Origin: Nematostella vectensis
Lineage: Eukaryota; Cnidaria; Anthozoa; Actiniaria; Edwardsiidae
NCBI RefSeq assembly: GCF_932526225.1
Contig: NC_064044.1
Coordinates: 11,980,084-12,044,083 of the forward strand
Direction: 5' to 3'
Length of the DNA stretch: 64,000 nucleotides
Positions 12,801 through 25,600 of this stretch are shown in pieces (position 1 is the stretch's first letter; every line of letters starts with the position of its first letter). Position numbers and translations under genes: made by a program. The notes under the pieces are model-generated. The model was not told the DNA's origin. It searched no databases and saw only the letters and a list, made by a program, of their open reading frames with translations.

Positions 12801-15236
12801 GTTTTACCGTCATTTTTACATCTCAACCTGGTAGTCAAATGGTTATTTTACTTATTGGGAAACAAATCGGCAAAATTTAGCAGATATTCTGTAGTCTATG
12901 AATTGTTTTTGCATTGTGTGCGCACTGCATTCACAATCAAGAATGGAGACATTTTCACAAGCATGGGCTTTTGTCACTGTACAGACCTTTCATCCATTCC
13001 ACATCCATTCATCTCTGTTTGCCCAGTAATAGTGCAGTAATGAACATACAAAAACAGCAAAATGTTTTTTAAACTACAATAACCATCGTACCATTGGGGT
13101 TTTTAAACAACTGTATCAGGCACTCGTTCACCCCTAGAATAGTGTCATTTCTCTGACGAAGGGCCATTTTGCTACCAACATTCTTGAGATGACCAGCAAA
13201 TGTTATCTCAGCACCACACCTTCGACAGAGTAAAGCATCTGTAAAAAGAAAAATATGAAATATCTACATTTAACGAAAAAGAGGACAGTCAGAGCAAAGA
13301 GAGCTGCAAAGGACACTAATATTACTTTAAAAAAAATTCGTTCAGATAACCATCAAAAATCTAAACAAGCTATATGACTACTTGATTAATGAGAAAGTTA
13401 TCATTTTTTTTAGTAATGGTTTAGTTCTAGTGTGACATTATGTCTCAATAAATCCTAAAAATAAGTATTTGACAGCTGTCATTTTGTCATACTTAGTAAA
13501 ATACAAAGTGCAAGAAAGCACTTCCATTTCCATCGCCTGATTTGGGAAACTATTTCAATAACTGAATTTGGTTAATAAAGTATCATTAAAGCTTTATTTA
13601 TTAGATGGTTATTTTGCCCTCCGATATTGGATAAAAACAAATTTGAGGCTGATTTAGACACTTTAAGGAAAAAAAAGAACAGTGATTTTCTAGAGATTTG
13701 TGTGGAGTGTGAATCATTAATGTGTTTCTGTGGGTATGACCCATGAAAGAACAGATCAATGAAGAAAGTGACACTGATGTCAAGAACACTCCCCCACGGA
13801 TCACAAGTTGCTCATTGGCAAGATGTCACCATTATAATGAGTTAATTTGACAACTAAATATTTAATTAATGTTCATTTCTAAAAAATAAATGATAATTGA
13901 ATTATAACATAGTAGAAATATAACAGTGTCTAATATGTTAAAAAGTCCCATACTTTTATTCCATACATAGTTTCAAACTTGACAACTTAAATACTAATAG
14001 TGATCCACTTACACAAAACATGTTAAAAAAAGTAGGATAATTTTTTTTCAATACAAACATATAACAGATGTGTTAAAGCAAAAAGACAGTATTTAGACAC
14101 ATAGAAACCTTGTTCAGAAGACAAAATATAAAAAAATCTTAGTACAAACAGTAATATTAGATAAGTTATAACTTATTTAGAAAAAGACCTCCAATATACA
14201 AACTGATCAAAGGCAGCTAATGATAAGAGAGAGATCATGTTTTTAATGTTTGTTGGATAATTACTGTAGCAAAGAATTATAGGTCAAAAATGGGTTGATA
14301 TGCCTTTTCACAAAGGGCTGCACTTACTATGGTCTGAAGATTCAAAGAGTTACTGATTTTTAAAGAGCCAATCAGGTTAACTACAAAGCTTTAATTATTT
14401 ATGAAGCACTTTATATAATCAGTCAACAGACAAACTGAAAGAAAGCAGAGCAAAAACCTTAAAGATTGATCTATATTAAGAGAAAACATTTCTGTTTATT
14501 ATATTTAAAAGAAAAAACGAGAATAACAAGGAATGCAAGACTGTAGAAGAAAGCGAAATTAGAAAGTTTACAATGGTTTTGCTTTCAATTCCAATACAAG
14601 GAGAAGGGATTCCCAAGCAGAAACCAAAGGTAAGGGAAACATGTTTGCGAAAAATAATTAAATTTATTTAACAGAAGATCTGGCAATCCTATGGATCAAA
14701 GAAGGACATTCTAGCAGCCCAAATACTATTAATTGGATTAATTAAATGTTTTAATGACTATGTTATGAAGCATGTATCGAGGGTGCTAATAAAAAAAAAA
14801 ACACGAAAAAGCAATAACAAACCATATGAAATGGTCAAGAGTATTTAGCTTTTTTATTTATTGTATAAAATCGTTAGTCTTCCGATCATGATTTTATTTG
14901 GGAGAAATTCTTGCAATTCTAGATCATGTAACGCCTACATAAGTTTGACTACGACTGAGTAGGCAAGAGCTGACGCGTAAAAAATGACTTGCTTTACGCT
15001 GCGAGATTAGAATATGGTCTCTTAACCCTCAACCAATGGCTAAGCAAGCCGTTTGATCAACAAGGAGCGTTTTTCTTTCATTGAAACGAAAACAAACGAG
15101 CAACATATGAAGGAAAACAAAATATTTTGAACTGACCTGAATTTGATGTGACGTCGACATTTGCCGATTGCGCCTCGAAAATAACACAAAACTTAACGCT
15201 AATTAATAGACATACTACATAAATCCGATTGATCAT
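9830..15236 (-). CDS. Secreted CULT-domain (cereblon-type) protein, complete, 6 exons
   Basis: Rebuilt from splice sites on the minus strand: exons 15236-15137, 13238-13092, 12071-12016, 11503-11424, 10532-10411 and 9873-9830, giving 182 residues. Every junction has GT-AG ends and keeps frame. Exon 1 encodes a likely signal peptide ([20 protein letters not shown], about residues 1-24). The rest is one CULT domain. Zinc-binding pairs are LCRRCG (C38, C41) and VCPRCGAH (C119, C122). The segment SWFPGYAW (W108, W114) and the later HLGW (W128) match the three-tryptophan cage that in cereblon binds cyclic imides and thalidomide-type drugs. The chain also contains [23 protein letters not shown] and a C-terminal [13 protein letters not shown]. 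There is no LON or DDB1-binding part, so an E3-ligase role is not expected; known family members of this form are secreted and of unclear function. Confidence 0.88.
10570..10815. repeat. Direct duplication of about 120 bp
   Basis: The block starting atcacaaattcacaccagtt occurs at about 10572 and again at 10704. Both run through agaagtagtttatatcactg to taacaatagaggttactac, separated by a poly-A run. It lies in the intron upstream of the fifth exon of the CULT gene. It looks like a local tandem duplication. Confidence 0.85.
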
Positions 15237-15516
15237 CCTTGTTATCAAAGGCAGTTCTTTTTTTTGGCAAAAACGCCAATAGATTTCGAAAAAAGGTATA
15301 AACAAAAAATCTTTAAAATTGGCGCACGATTTTAAAGCATAGCGCATGCGTTTTGTTTATTAACGCTGGCCCAACTCACACCGTTTGGGCTCAAGCATCA
15401 AATCGAGGCCAAACTTTCGAGAAAAAAAAATGTGAAGTTTTATTGTCTAGCTGAGGAAGTAAACAAGAGGTTAGCCTTACCAACAAACTGGCTTCCTCGA
15501 TGGAATTTTGTTCTTC
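15237..15516. promoter_or_regulatory. Divergent intergenic region between the CULT gene and a candidate plus-strand gene
   Basis: Only 280 bases separate the CULT start codon (15236, minus) from the candidate start at 15517 (plus). The segment has GC-richer patches (tagcgcatgcgttt, aacgctggcccaactc). I cannot identify a TATA box or an initiator with confidence. A shared promoter is inferred from the spacing alone. Confidence 0.3.
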
Positions 15517-15802
15517 ATGGATCGACAGGAGAAATGTAGGGTTTGGGAGCGGATGCCCTCTGAAGAATCTATTACCAAAAGGCGGTTCGCCAAAAAAGGT
15601 CACTTTCGCCCTGCAGCAAAGCGGAAAGCGTCCAAGCCGCGTAAGTTCCTTATGTAGAAACTATCCGTGGCGCATCAGCGGAGAAAGACAACAGAGATAA
15701 TGTAACTTTGGGATTTTTCCAGGCGCCCTGAAGAGCCGTTTTGTTTGCTGTTTCAGTTCCGATTGGACTGATTTCCGTTCCGAAAATAATTTTAAACCAT
15801 AA
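15517..15802 (+). CDS. Candidate small basic protein, two exons, unrecognised
   Basis: An ATG at 15517 opens 41 codons plus one base (begins MDRQEKCRVWERMPSEESIT, then Lys/Arg-rich), up to a good donor GTAAGT at 15641. The acceptor ttttccag at 15722 joins in frame to a second exon, 15723-15802, ending in a stop; the product would be 67 residues. I recognise no domain. Splicing the first exon to the Pumilio start exon gives the wrong frame, so it is not simply an alternative Pumilio start. It could be a lineage-specific gene, an upstream non-coding exon, or chance. Confidence 0.3.
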
Positions 15803-16617
15803 GTAAAAGCACATACAATGATTGCATTTGTAATGGTATTTGCAAATAAGCTGCCTAAATGAGCAAGCAATGTTACTTTATTTGTAAGCTTTATGGTTCA
15901 AGCAATTTTAGTTTTTTTTTTTTAAACTTTTATAGTTAAAAATCTCTAGAAAAAAAATTAAATTCTCATTGCACTGTTAAGATTTCTTATCGTCCAAATA
16001 GTGGAACTTTACCAATAACATTAATCATTTATGCCACATGTCTTCAAGCATTCAAGAAAATTAGTTCCATGTTTTTTTGGTCATTTTACGCAATATTTTT
16101 AACTCGATTCAACTGCATTTTGCCTTGTTTTTCTAAAGATGCTATTCAATCATGATGGAGATCCCCTGTTTAGTATTCAAAATTATTTGCTTTACGGTGA
16201 TCGACGTTTAGTTAGCTTTTTTCTTTCGCACGTCGCACGTGCTAAACGTTCGATTCAAAACAAACCACGTGCTTGGTGATGCGGCCGCAAAGCCCCCTGG
16301 GAATCAACATCCTATGACAAGGTGGCCGCGGCCATGAAGTATGGCCAGTGACTGAGTACAATTTTGCATCTGGTTAGTTTCTGAGCCATCGTGCTTTCTT
16401 TTCATCGAATTTAACAGCATTTGGCCTCTCAAAGCACCCCATTATCTTTATAGATGTTTATTTTTTAATTTTGTTGAGAAATAATTGGAATTTTTTGCAA
16501 ACGTAGCACCGAAAGTCACACCCCCGATTTATCTCCCTCGGTTGCAGTTTTGGAGAGGAAGGTATGCCTTGCTTTCGTTGAATTCACGCGTGGTTTTCTT
16601 GTGTTTAGATCCGTCCA

Positions 16618-19600
16618 ATGAGTTTTCCATGCGTTCTTGGCATGCACGAAGTTGGATGGGACGATGGTACCTTTCACAGCAGCACTGGAGCTGCACAAAA
16701 ACTTGGAACTAGGCCTTCGAATGGCGGAACCAAGAACAGCGGCTTTGAAATAGTCGGTGGGAAATCCAACGGGGAAGTTGCGAGCTATCTGTTTCAGCGA
16801 CAAGGAGTTGCTACGAGCTTTTCAAAAACCGTAGGAGAAAAAGAAGAAGGAGGTTTTAGTGGCCAGAGATGGTCGTCGAATGAAGGCATGAATGAGGTAA
16901 GAGCAGTTCTATCTTCGAGTTGATGTAGTGCGGTTGGAAATATGGCGACCGAAGAGCTTGCATGCCGCGTCGTATTCATGTGTCTTTTGTTTTTCCATCA
17001 GTAGAGCCGTGCCTGTTGGCTTTAGGAGCTATTAAGTTTATGTTTTCTTGAATCATTTTAATGAAATGAGTTAATCTATCCTCGTTTTAGGTTATGTTGA
17101 AGAGGGAATGGGATTTAATGTTTGGCGCACTAGCGAAGCAAAACAAAAAACGACGCATCGAAAGTTCGCCCTAGGAATTTTCCAATACCTCTTCAGCAAA
17201 AACTTATCTGTTGCTATATTCAAGCAGAACATTTATCTAGATTTATAATTCTTTTTGGCAAAGTGCTTGAATTTATAAAAGTTAGTCAGTCGTGCGATTT
17301 TCCCTAACGTGCTCATAACTCACTATTCCATAAGGCAAGTCAAACACGATTCCAGAACGTGTTATCGTTCGATGGCCTCGATATCAAATCGAATAACAAA
17401 TCGCACAGAATTCAACCGTCTCCCAGTACGAGTTAGACTGTGATTAGAAAATAACTATTTAATTTGGAACTATTGTTCGAGGTTGAATTCTTGCAGAGTA
17501 AGTTGGGGAGTAATTAGAACCGAGGTTGTCTGAGACATCGCGCGATGTTTTTATTCTGCACTCATCTCTCGAATTTTCGAACAAGCGTCTACACCGAATA
17601 TCGTACAGCTTATTAAATTCGTATTTTTTTCTTATAGATTTTTTAAAAAGGATACCGTTGTAATCCAATTTTATTTCTAAATCTCATGCGATGATATAAG
17701 TTCAGATCCAAAGTTCGAGATGAGCTTTCACAATTCCCACTCCAAAGAACGACTTAAAAACAAATTAGATGTTTTCTATCAGTGTTATCAAAATCTCCAT
17801 GCGATAAATGCGATGATTTTTTGTACCAAAAGATCCTTAAAAGCTTGTTTGCTTGTATTATGTTTGTCTAGCTGGAATAAATAGACATTTTACTGTTTAG
17901 GAAATGTGCTCATTTGGCAGAGAAATGGACCTTGTTGTTATTACATCACTCTGAAGAGCAAGTTTTAGTCGAGTCCCGGTCTTATTGTTTGTTGTTAATT
18001 TGCCAAACAGTTACAGGATTTTAACCTTATAAATCAATCCCTTATTTCTTATCCAAAGTATAAATATATATCCCATTCGCTCTTGAATATTTATCCCTGT
18101 ACGCTACTTTTTACCCTTTCTGTTTTGAAGTTTTTCTGGACTTGCTCATCCATATCGCCATTATAGTTCTATTAATTCAAGTTTACAGGGTGATTGTCAT
18201 GTTTTTTTTTTCTCCTTCGATTCTCATTAACTTGCAAATATGGCTTTTATTCGTTGCTTTTATTTAACACCAGCAAGAGAAAGAAAAGAGAGCCAGTTTT
18301 CATTTCAAATCAGTGCCTTTGGAACCAAAATTAGCTAATTTTTGAAAATTCAAAATCTTCCTCACATCGTGGAAGACTTGCAAATTATAGATTGTATCTC
18401 CAATTAAAATTTCAAAACATATTCACGCCACTGCTTAACTACGACATTAATTATCACAAGTTTTCTCTTTTTTTTTTTTTTTTTGATGTTTTTCACTTCT
18501 TCCAATTTTGTTATCCATGACTAGGGTAAAAGGTATGTTTTATTGTCTCACAAGTGTGGTGCTCCATTAGTGTACACCTAGTCTATTCTGGGCATCATAT
18601 TATTGGCTAGAGAATGGAGTCTGTTTAACACATCGATGGCCTAAGCTTGTGATTAGTAAATTTGTAACAATAAAAATACTGCACAAGTAAATATTTGAGG
18701 CATTGTAGTGTCTTTGTAGACTTCCACACATCAGGAGTTTTCTGTGAGTAATTATTCTTACAAAGGACAAGAAGACTTGTATTTGAATACTGTGGGTAAT
18801 GACCACCAAACCAAATTTCCTCCACCTTTCATTCATTTCTAATAAGAGGTCTGTGGATGACGGTCTAGTTGTTTGGAGTAGTGGATAAAAGTTCGTAGCT
18901 GATTAAAACTAGCCATATATTTAGCCCATACAGCTTCTGTCCAAGACTTGCAAAAATGCAAAGCTGTTATTTTACTTTTTTGTGGTGGTTGTTTTGACAA
19001 AGCTTTATAATTTGTTTTATGATTAAAATTTGTCAATTCTGAAAGTACTTTCCAGACTACATGTCTTTTAGTTTCTTATTGTTTATAATAGTAAGATTAA
19101 AGTTGAGTCAAGTTAAGTCCTGAGATGAAATAGAAAGAAATTTGTAAAGAATTGTGGTACTGTACAGGACCCGAAATGATTCCCCAAAAATCTCTAACTG
19201 ATGGCGGGACCCAAAACGATACCAAGGACATGGGTGCAGAAGAAATCACTTGCAATTATTTAAGCATTATTAAGGGTTTCCAGTGACTTTATTTCTAAAG
19301 AATGTATAACAGGGTTGAAAACAAATGCACAACTTTTGATTGCTACTGAAAGGAATATAACATAAACATAGCCTTGCTCAAAACAACCAAATTTTTGACC
19401 TTTCAGCACACCAAACATTTGCAGTTTCGACACATGACTATGGCGCTATAAACCTCGTTTCCGGTAAACATCACCCCTAAAAATCTATTCATTTGACAAC
19501 CAAATGTGTATTTCACCACGAAATTCATGCCCACGCCACAGGCTTACCAACCTCTAAGTCTCCAGTCAATCCCAGTATTAAACTAGCTAGATTATTTTCA

Positions 19601-22600
19601 CAATTGATCACCTCCTGTAATTGTCCTATATGTCCAATGTCTTTTATCTTAGAATAAAGGTCACAAACACTCATTGCTGCGAAATCCCTCAACTGCTCAA
19701 ACGTTAGAAATACCGCTTATTTTGAATAAATACACACCACAAGGCAATGAGAGAGTTTTAGGTCAGTTAAGATTTTAAGAAAAGACGCGGGGTCGAATCG
19801 ATTGAATCGGACCAGATGACCAAATGCAGATGAGTTTGTATGGCGGTCTTTTTTAATCTCCGAGAAGTCGATTCGATTGAATCGGACCAGATGACTAAAT
19901 GCAGATGAGTTTGTATGGCGGTCTTTTTTAATCTCCGAGAATCTCCAAGAAGTCGAATCGATTGAATCAGACCAGATGACCAAATGCAGATGAGTTTGTA
20001 TGGCGGTCTTGGAGAAAAATCCTTCCTAGAAAGCCGTTTTACAAGATACGGGAAAACCAACCACATTCATGTGTTACACCCTTATTTTTTACCTTTCGAC
20101 AGCGTTTTGTTATAACTACGGCCCGAAAAATATTTTTACGGATAGATTTGCTTCGCACCGTGAGCTAATTTGACGGATGAAAACGCAACAGTTTACAATT
20201 TACTTTGGTACCTCTGGTAAAAAACAGAATTCAAGTCATTTTTTTGCTAAACAACTAAGAACAATATTGATTTGAATTTTATGGCATAATAATTGAAACA
20301 TCACTTCAACTGATGCATTTTATACTCCGATTCTGAGTTAGCCGATAAACGTTAATACAGTACTTGAGTGAAGGAATGACTCAGGGTACTCAGAAAATCG
20401 CTCAGTAGAAATACCTTTTGCGCCTAATTCATCCCAAATTGCCACCTATACAAAGTACAATAAAGTCCTCACGTATAACAATGAATGATTTCACCATATC
20501 TTTTAAAGTGGTTTTGTAAAAAGGATTTTTTCTCCCACTTCGCAATACAAACTCTCTTATGAAATCGCTCTTTTGGTCCGAAAGAGCCCAGTCCCTCGTG
20601 GCATTTCTTTAACTCTGAACTGGCTTATTACAGAAGGTGATCAATCTAGAAAATATTCAAGCTAGTTACCTTGATTGACTGGAGACTGACAGAGAGGTCG
20701 GTAAGCCTGTGTCCACATGTGTTTATATTTTTTAATCTCCGAGAAGCAAGTCAAACTGAGCACTGCACTCGAAAAACCCTTTTATTACCATTGCAAAATA
20801 AGAGATGTGGCTTTTGTTGAAAGCAATATTATGTAAGTTTTTAATTTCAACATTTTCTTGCGTACAACCCTGCACAATCTCATGATGGGTCTTTTATTAA
20901 CTAAATGCAAACATTCAAAAAAAATAATAACCTTCAAACATTTCGCTTCCTACAAAAGCAGCATGTCTTTAGACTTATTATGTAAAATTATTATTGATGC
21001 CTGGTTCAAATAACTATCAAGGGAATTGTTATTTGACCACGCGATTTCTGACTCAACCACTGTATTTCTAGTGCAGTTGTATATTACTATGTTAATGACA
21101 TTGTTTTATTTAATGTAAATTTCCTGATAATAATACAAATAACACTAATTTAGGCTTTGATCTCTGATGTCATGTAATAACCAGATATTGATGTCGTACA
21201 GAGTAGTCTTGATATTGTATGTCAACAGCTCCTTGATGTCACCGAGATCTTTAACGTCTGATTGGCTCAAATCGTGCAGATCTGTGCCGTGCAAACCCCA
21301 AATCATAGCTCAATAGCTGATTGGTTTAACCTTGAGCAGAACTGCGTACGGGACCAGGACCCTAAGATGTTTCCACTTAATAGTTTTTTTTTTTTTCAAG
21401 TTTAGAATTGATCTCTGTTTAAAATGTTTCATGTGTCCAGCCAACCCCTTCACTTTCCCTTTGTCCATTACTGCAATTCCTTGGGGTTCATTTCGGGGAC
21501 TCCTGATGATCATTTCAGGCCCTGTGATCGTTTCGGGTTCTGGGATCATTTTGTGTCCTGTACAGTATATTTCAGTTTTTGAACTACCATTCGACAATTG
21601 CCAATTGCTGTTTGCCTTGACTACCTTTGTCTGGTGTTTATTATTGCCAGTGTCCTTGCTGCTTCCTAAAATTGTTTGCATATCATAATTGACATTTGTG
21701 CTTCTGTTTTTAACCTCAGAACGAAGAAGACGATGCTGAACTTGACGACAAGTTCCAAAACTTAGCTCTGAATAATAATGAAAAGAAAGCAGACACTCCA
21801 ATTGAAGAGGTTAGTAGCTGGATCTGGATTAATCCTCTCAAGTCTCCTTGTATTATTTGGAGACTTTGTTAATATTTTGTATTATTGCCATTTCAAAATT
21901 TCGTTTGGTGTTTCAACTTATGGTATGAGAACCATGAAATTAAGACTTAATAGTTCATTGTGTTTATCTTTGCCAAATAGTTTGGCACAAATGTGCAGAC
22001 ATTTTCTTCTGATAACACATTTGAATCAATCTAAATGCCTAACCAGTGTGGCATCCTGTGGGCTGGCCCCTACTGGCTCTGCCTTCATGGCGCGATGGAG
22101 CAAAGTGTTTATTGCACACTTCCCATGATGTCTATTCCTAGCCATGACATTGGAGATCAAAACTGTCCCCAGGTATCTTCACATTGTGTGTTGATCTCTG
22201 GCTTGGTACGGTGCATTGCATATTCCTTGTGCTTCCCAGAGTCACTTGTTGGCACTGACTGGGGGGATAAACCATGCAATGAACATCTTTTTTAATATAG
22301 ACCTTCTTGTTTTAAAAATTTGAACATGTTATTTGAGTATCCATTGAACACTATCTATACCTTGTTGTTAAAAGAAATTGTCATGTGTTTTTGAGTAACC
22401 ATTGAAGACTGTATTTTTGGGGCTCTATCAGGTTCAACCAGGATTTTTTTCTTAATGTTTGCATTTTATTTCTTTGAGGCTGGTAAATTAAAATGAATTA
22501 GTCAGGTGTTATGTTAATCTAGTTTCATCACACTTAACTAAACTGAATCTGCTGTTTTGCTTTTTAGATTGCCAGCACAGCCAAAAAACTATGGGAAGCC

Positions 22601-25600
22601 CAAGATTCTGGCGAGGAGAAGCAAGGCGTGACATCTGGCATCTTAATGGGCGACCAGTGGCGCGACAATGCTTGGGGGCCATCTGTACCCCATGTCACAC
22701 AATCAGAACATGCCGTCTCCCAGCCCATCATGGTGCAGCGTCCAGTCAAGCCTGGGGCATACAATGGGAATAATTCAGACTCGCATGGTGTCCTGTCACC
22801 CCGGTCGACAGATGGTGTTGGCTTGAGCATGGTCGAGTATGTTCTGAGGTCCTCACCTGGAGGCCAAGAACTGGACTCGCAGATTATGAAGACTGGATTT
22901 GTAAGTGTGGAAAAACGTAACTGACTTTTTTACTGATAGAAATAATGTGTTAGTATGATTTGGAAGTGTAATTTTGTTGAGATACAGTTAACTATTATCA
23001 GACAACAACCTGCACAACAAATGAAAACCTCACACAATACCATGTGTTTTAAAGACCCTGAGAGTATTTTAAAGGATTACATGGAGGGAAACCTCACACA
23101 ATACCATGTGTTTTAAAGACCCTGAGAGTATTTAATAGGATTACATGTAGGGAAACCTCACACAATACCATGTGTTTTTAAAGACCCTGAGAGTATTTTA
23201 TAGGATTACATGTAGGGAAGGGGTAAAATAGACTTCAGGGAAGACGATCCCTTGGCGAGTCTCGGCCCATTGACTATGACAGTGACATGTTACATGCTCA
23301 CTATTGACCAATCAAAAGTAGGCCTTGTTGTTTTTGTGAAGCTATTTGACAAAAAAAAAACAGCCTTTTGCGAAGTAGTCAAAGGTCATTGGTAGATAGA
23401 ATCCAATGCCTTAAGGTATGCTACGTTTACAAGAAATTATAGTCAATGATATGATCATTTTAGGGCACAGTATTTGTCAAATAGTTGTTATACTTTTTAT
23501 ATGGTTGTTTCTGACAAAAGGAGTTGAATACCAGTGCTTGTTGAATCTGACATAACAAGAATATCCTGCTATTCAATGTGGCATCCTGTGGGCTGGCCCC
23601 TACTGGCTCTGCCTTCATGGCGCGATGGAGCAAAGTGCTTATTGCACACGTCCCATGATGTCTATTCCTAGCCATGACATTGGAGATCAAAACTGTCCCC
23701 AGAGTATCTTCACCTTGTGTGTTGATCTCTGGCTTGGTACGGTGCATTGCATATTCCTTGTGCTTCCCAGAGTCACTTGTTGGCACTGACTGGGGGGATA
23801 AACCATGCAATGAACATTTCCTTCTTGAAAAAAACAGGCAAACAAATATTTTCATGTTCTTTGTAAATTGTGTACATCATTTTGTGCAGAACGAAGAACA
23901 TCTCACTTTTTGTATCAGGGATCGTCACCACCGGGAGATCACAGCAAGGGAAAAGGGACGCCAAAAAAGACTAGGGCATCACCTTTTGAAGAAGAGACAG
24001 AGGAAGACCTGGAGGAACATGAACAAGACTTGAACACCCCTCAGGCACACAAAAAGCAGACTGGGGAGGACAAAGACAAAGCACATAGTACATTCAGGTA
24101 ACCAGAATGCCTTGAGACCAGCACCACCACGTATGTCTTGGTATGGGGAGTATTGCTGGAATGGCACCTCTGTTGTCTTCTGCAAATGATTCTCGGTTCT
24201 GATGCTAGTTAAGCCATTACTTCAAGGGTTTATATCCTAATTCTCCTGTTCTCCTCCTTAAAGAATGACAATCAACCACTCCTTTGTTATTTTTTTTTAC
24301 AATTGAAAATACAGCACTTCATTTGCAAGGTAACTTTGAAATAACCACGTACCATTGAAGTCTGATACTTAATGAGATTTGGTTGAAAAGTTCTCAGTTA
24401 CTTGCTTGAATTAGCCGATGAAAATGGATTCTTTGAGTCACTTGGTATTGTGAGGGGTGTGGGAGCATAAAATCGTGGCGTGTTTTGCTTCCTTCAAAGA
24501 GCCAGCTTATCATAATGATTTCCGTGGTCGTTTTGATTTGTGTCACTGCTTGCCCAATGCGCCTCCTTTTGCTTTTGACTCGACCATGACATTTCAAAAA
24601 CTCTCTCTTGCTTCACCGATGTGTTTCTTTACCGTACATGATGAATAAGAGGGGCCGTGTTAAAATGATGCCCTCAAAATCGTATATTTTTTCCCTCGCA
24701 CCCTTTTAACGTGACGCTTCTAATATTGTCACGCTGTGGTCACCAGTCTTCCTTTGAGCTCGTTTCTGAAAGAATTCCCTGCAATGAACTTTTTTTCATG
24801 GTTACCGCCCTACGTCAGTAGGCTAGGGCAGTTCAGTGTGTATGTTTTTTTTATAATTACAAAATTTTAACTTCCTACCAAGGTATACATAATTCTGCTC
24901 TTTGTTTTATTAATTCAAATTATTCGTGCCTACTTGCCATCATTAAACAGTCCGCTAGCCCAGCTGCCATTTAAGGTTACCGTAAATGATCCAATAAACG
25001 CCCCCTATCTAATGAATGCCCCCCCCCCCCCCCCCTAAGCTTACAAGTTTGTATTGAACGCCCCTCTCTAATAAAAGTTCCCCCCACCCCCCCCCCCCCC
25101 CCCCCCCCTACCCTTCCAGCTTAAAAACGCCCCGGGCGTTTATTAGCTCATTTACGGTAATCCGATTTTTTTTTTTTTTCAAGCGAACGAAGACCTAGGT
25201 GTACTGGGGCTGACAAGTTCGAATTGCATCCTCACCCCAGCGCACCCCGGTCTTCTCGCGCTACAGGTTTCCCAATATTCAATAACAACGTGTGCCCGAA
25301 TGCAGGCTACCGAAAGCCTCGTGGAGCGTATGGTGCTTGGTAACACATCGCGCCCCTGAGTTTGTTTTTTGGTAAATCTGATTTGAATGCAGCAGGGCAT
25401 ATTCCTTTTCAATTCAGTGTAATTGTAAGATTAATAGGACTTGCTGAAATTCATCCCATTCATTTACACCGCCTCCCAGTTGGCAGCTGAGTAAAAATGA
25501 TTTTTTTATCCTGTTGGCAGCGAAACACTTGCAAACTCAACAAGAATTTTATTCGCTAACAAACGTAAAGGTCGACGGGGTTTTTTTTGCGCATTGCGTT

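Larger units (their letters stand above)
16897..21719. other. Pumilio intron 1 (4.8 kb)
   Basis: There is no convincing exon inside. The 16.9-19.1 kb part is plain AT-rich sequence with a long T run at 18470-18485. From 19.15 to 21.57 kb it holds the inverted and direct repeats listed separately. A segment near 19150-19230 (tactgtacaggacccgaaat) is related, in reverse orientation, to 21500-21570 (gggttctgggatcattttgt), so the two may mark the outer parts of one repeat cluster. Confidence 0.6.

Noticed and set aside
22564-22830. Minus-strand 88-residue frame opposite a Pumilio exon
   Set aside because: It is antisense to an exon encoding the conserved GDQWRD and SQPIMVQR blocks, and shows no independent features.
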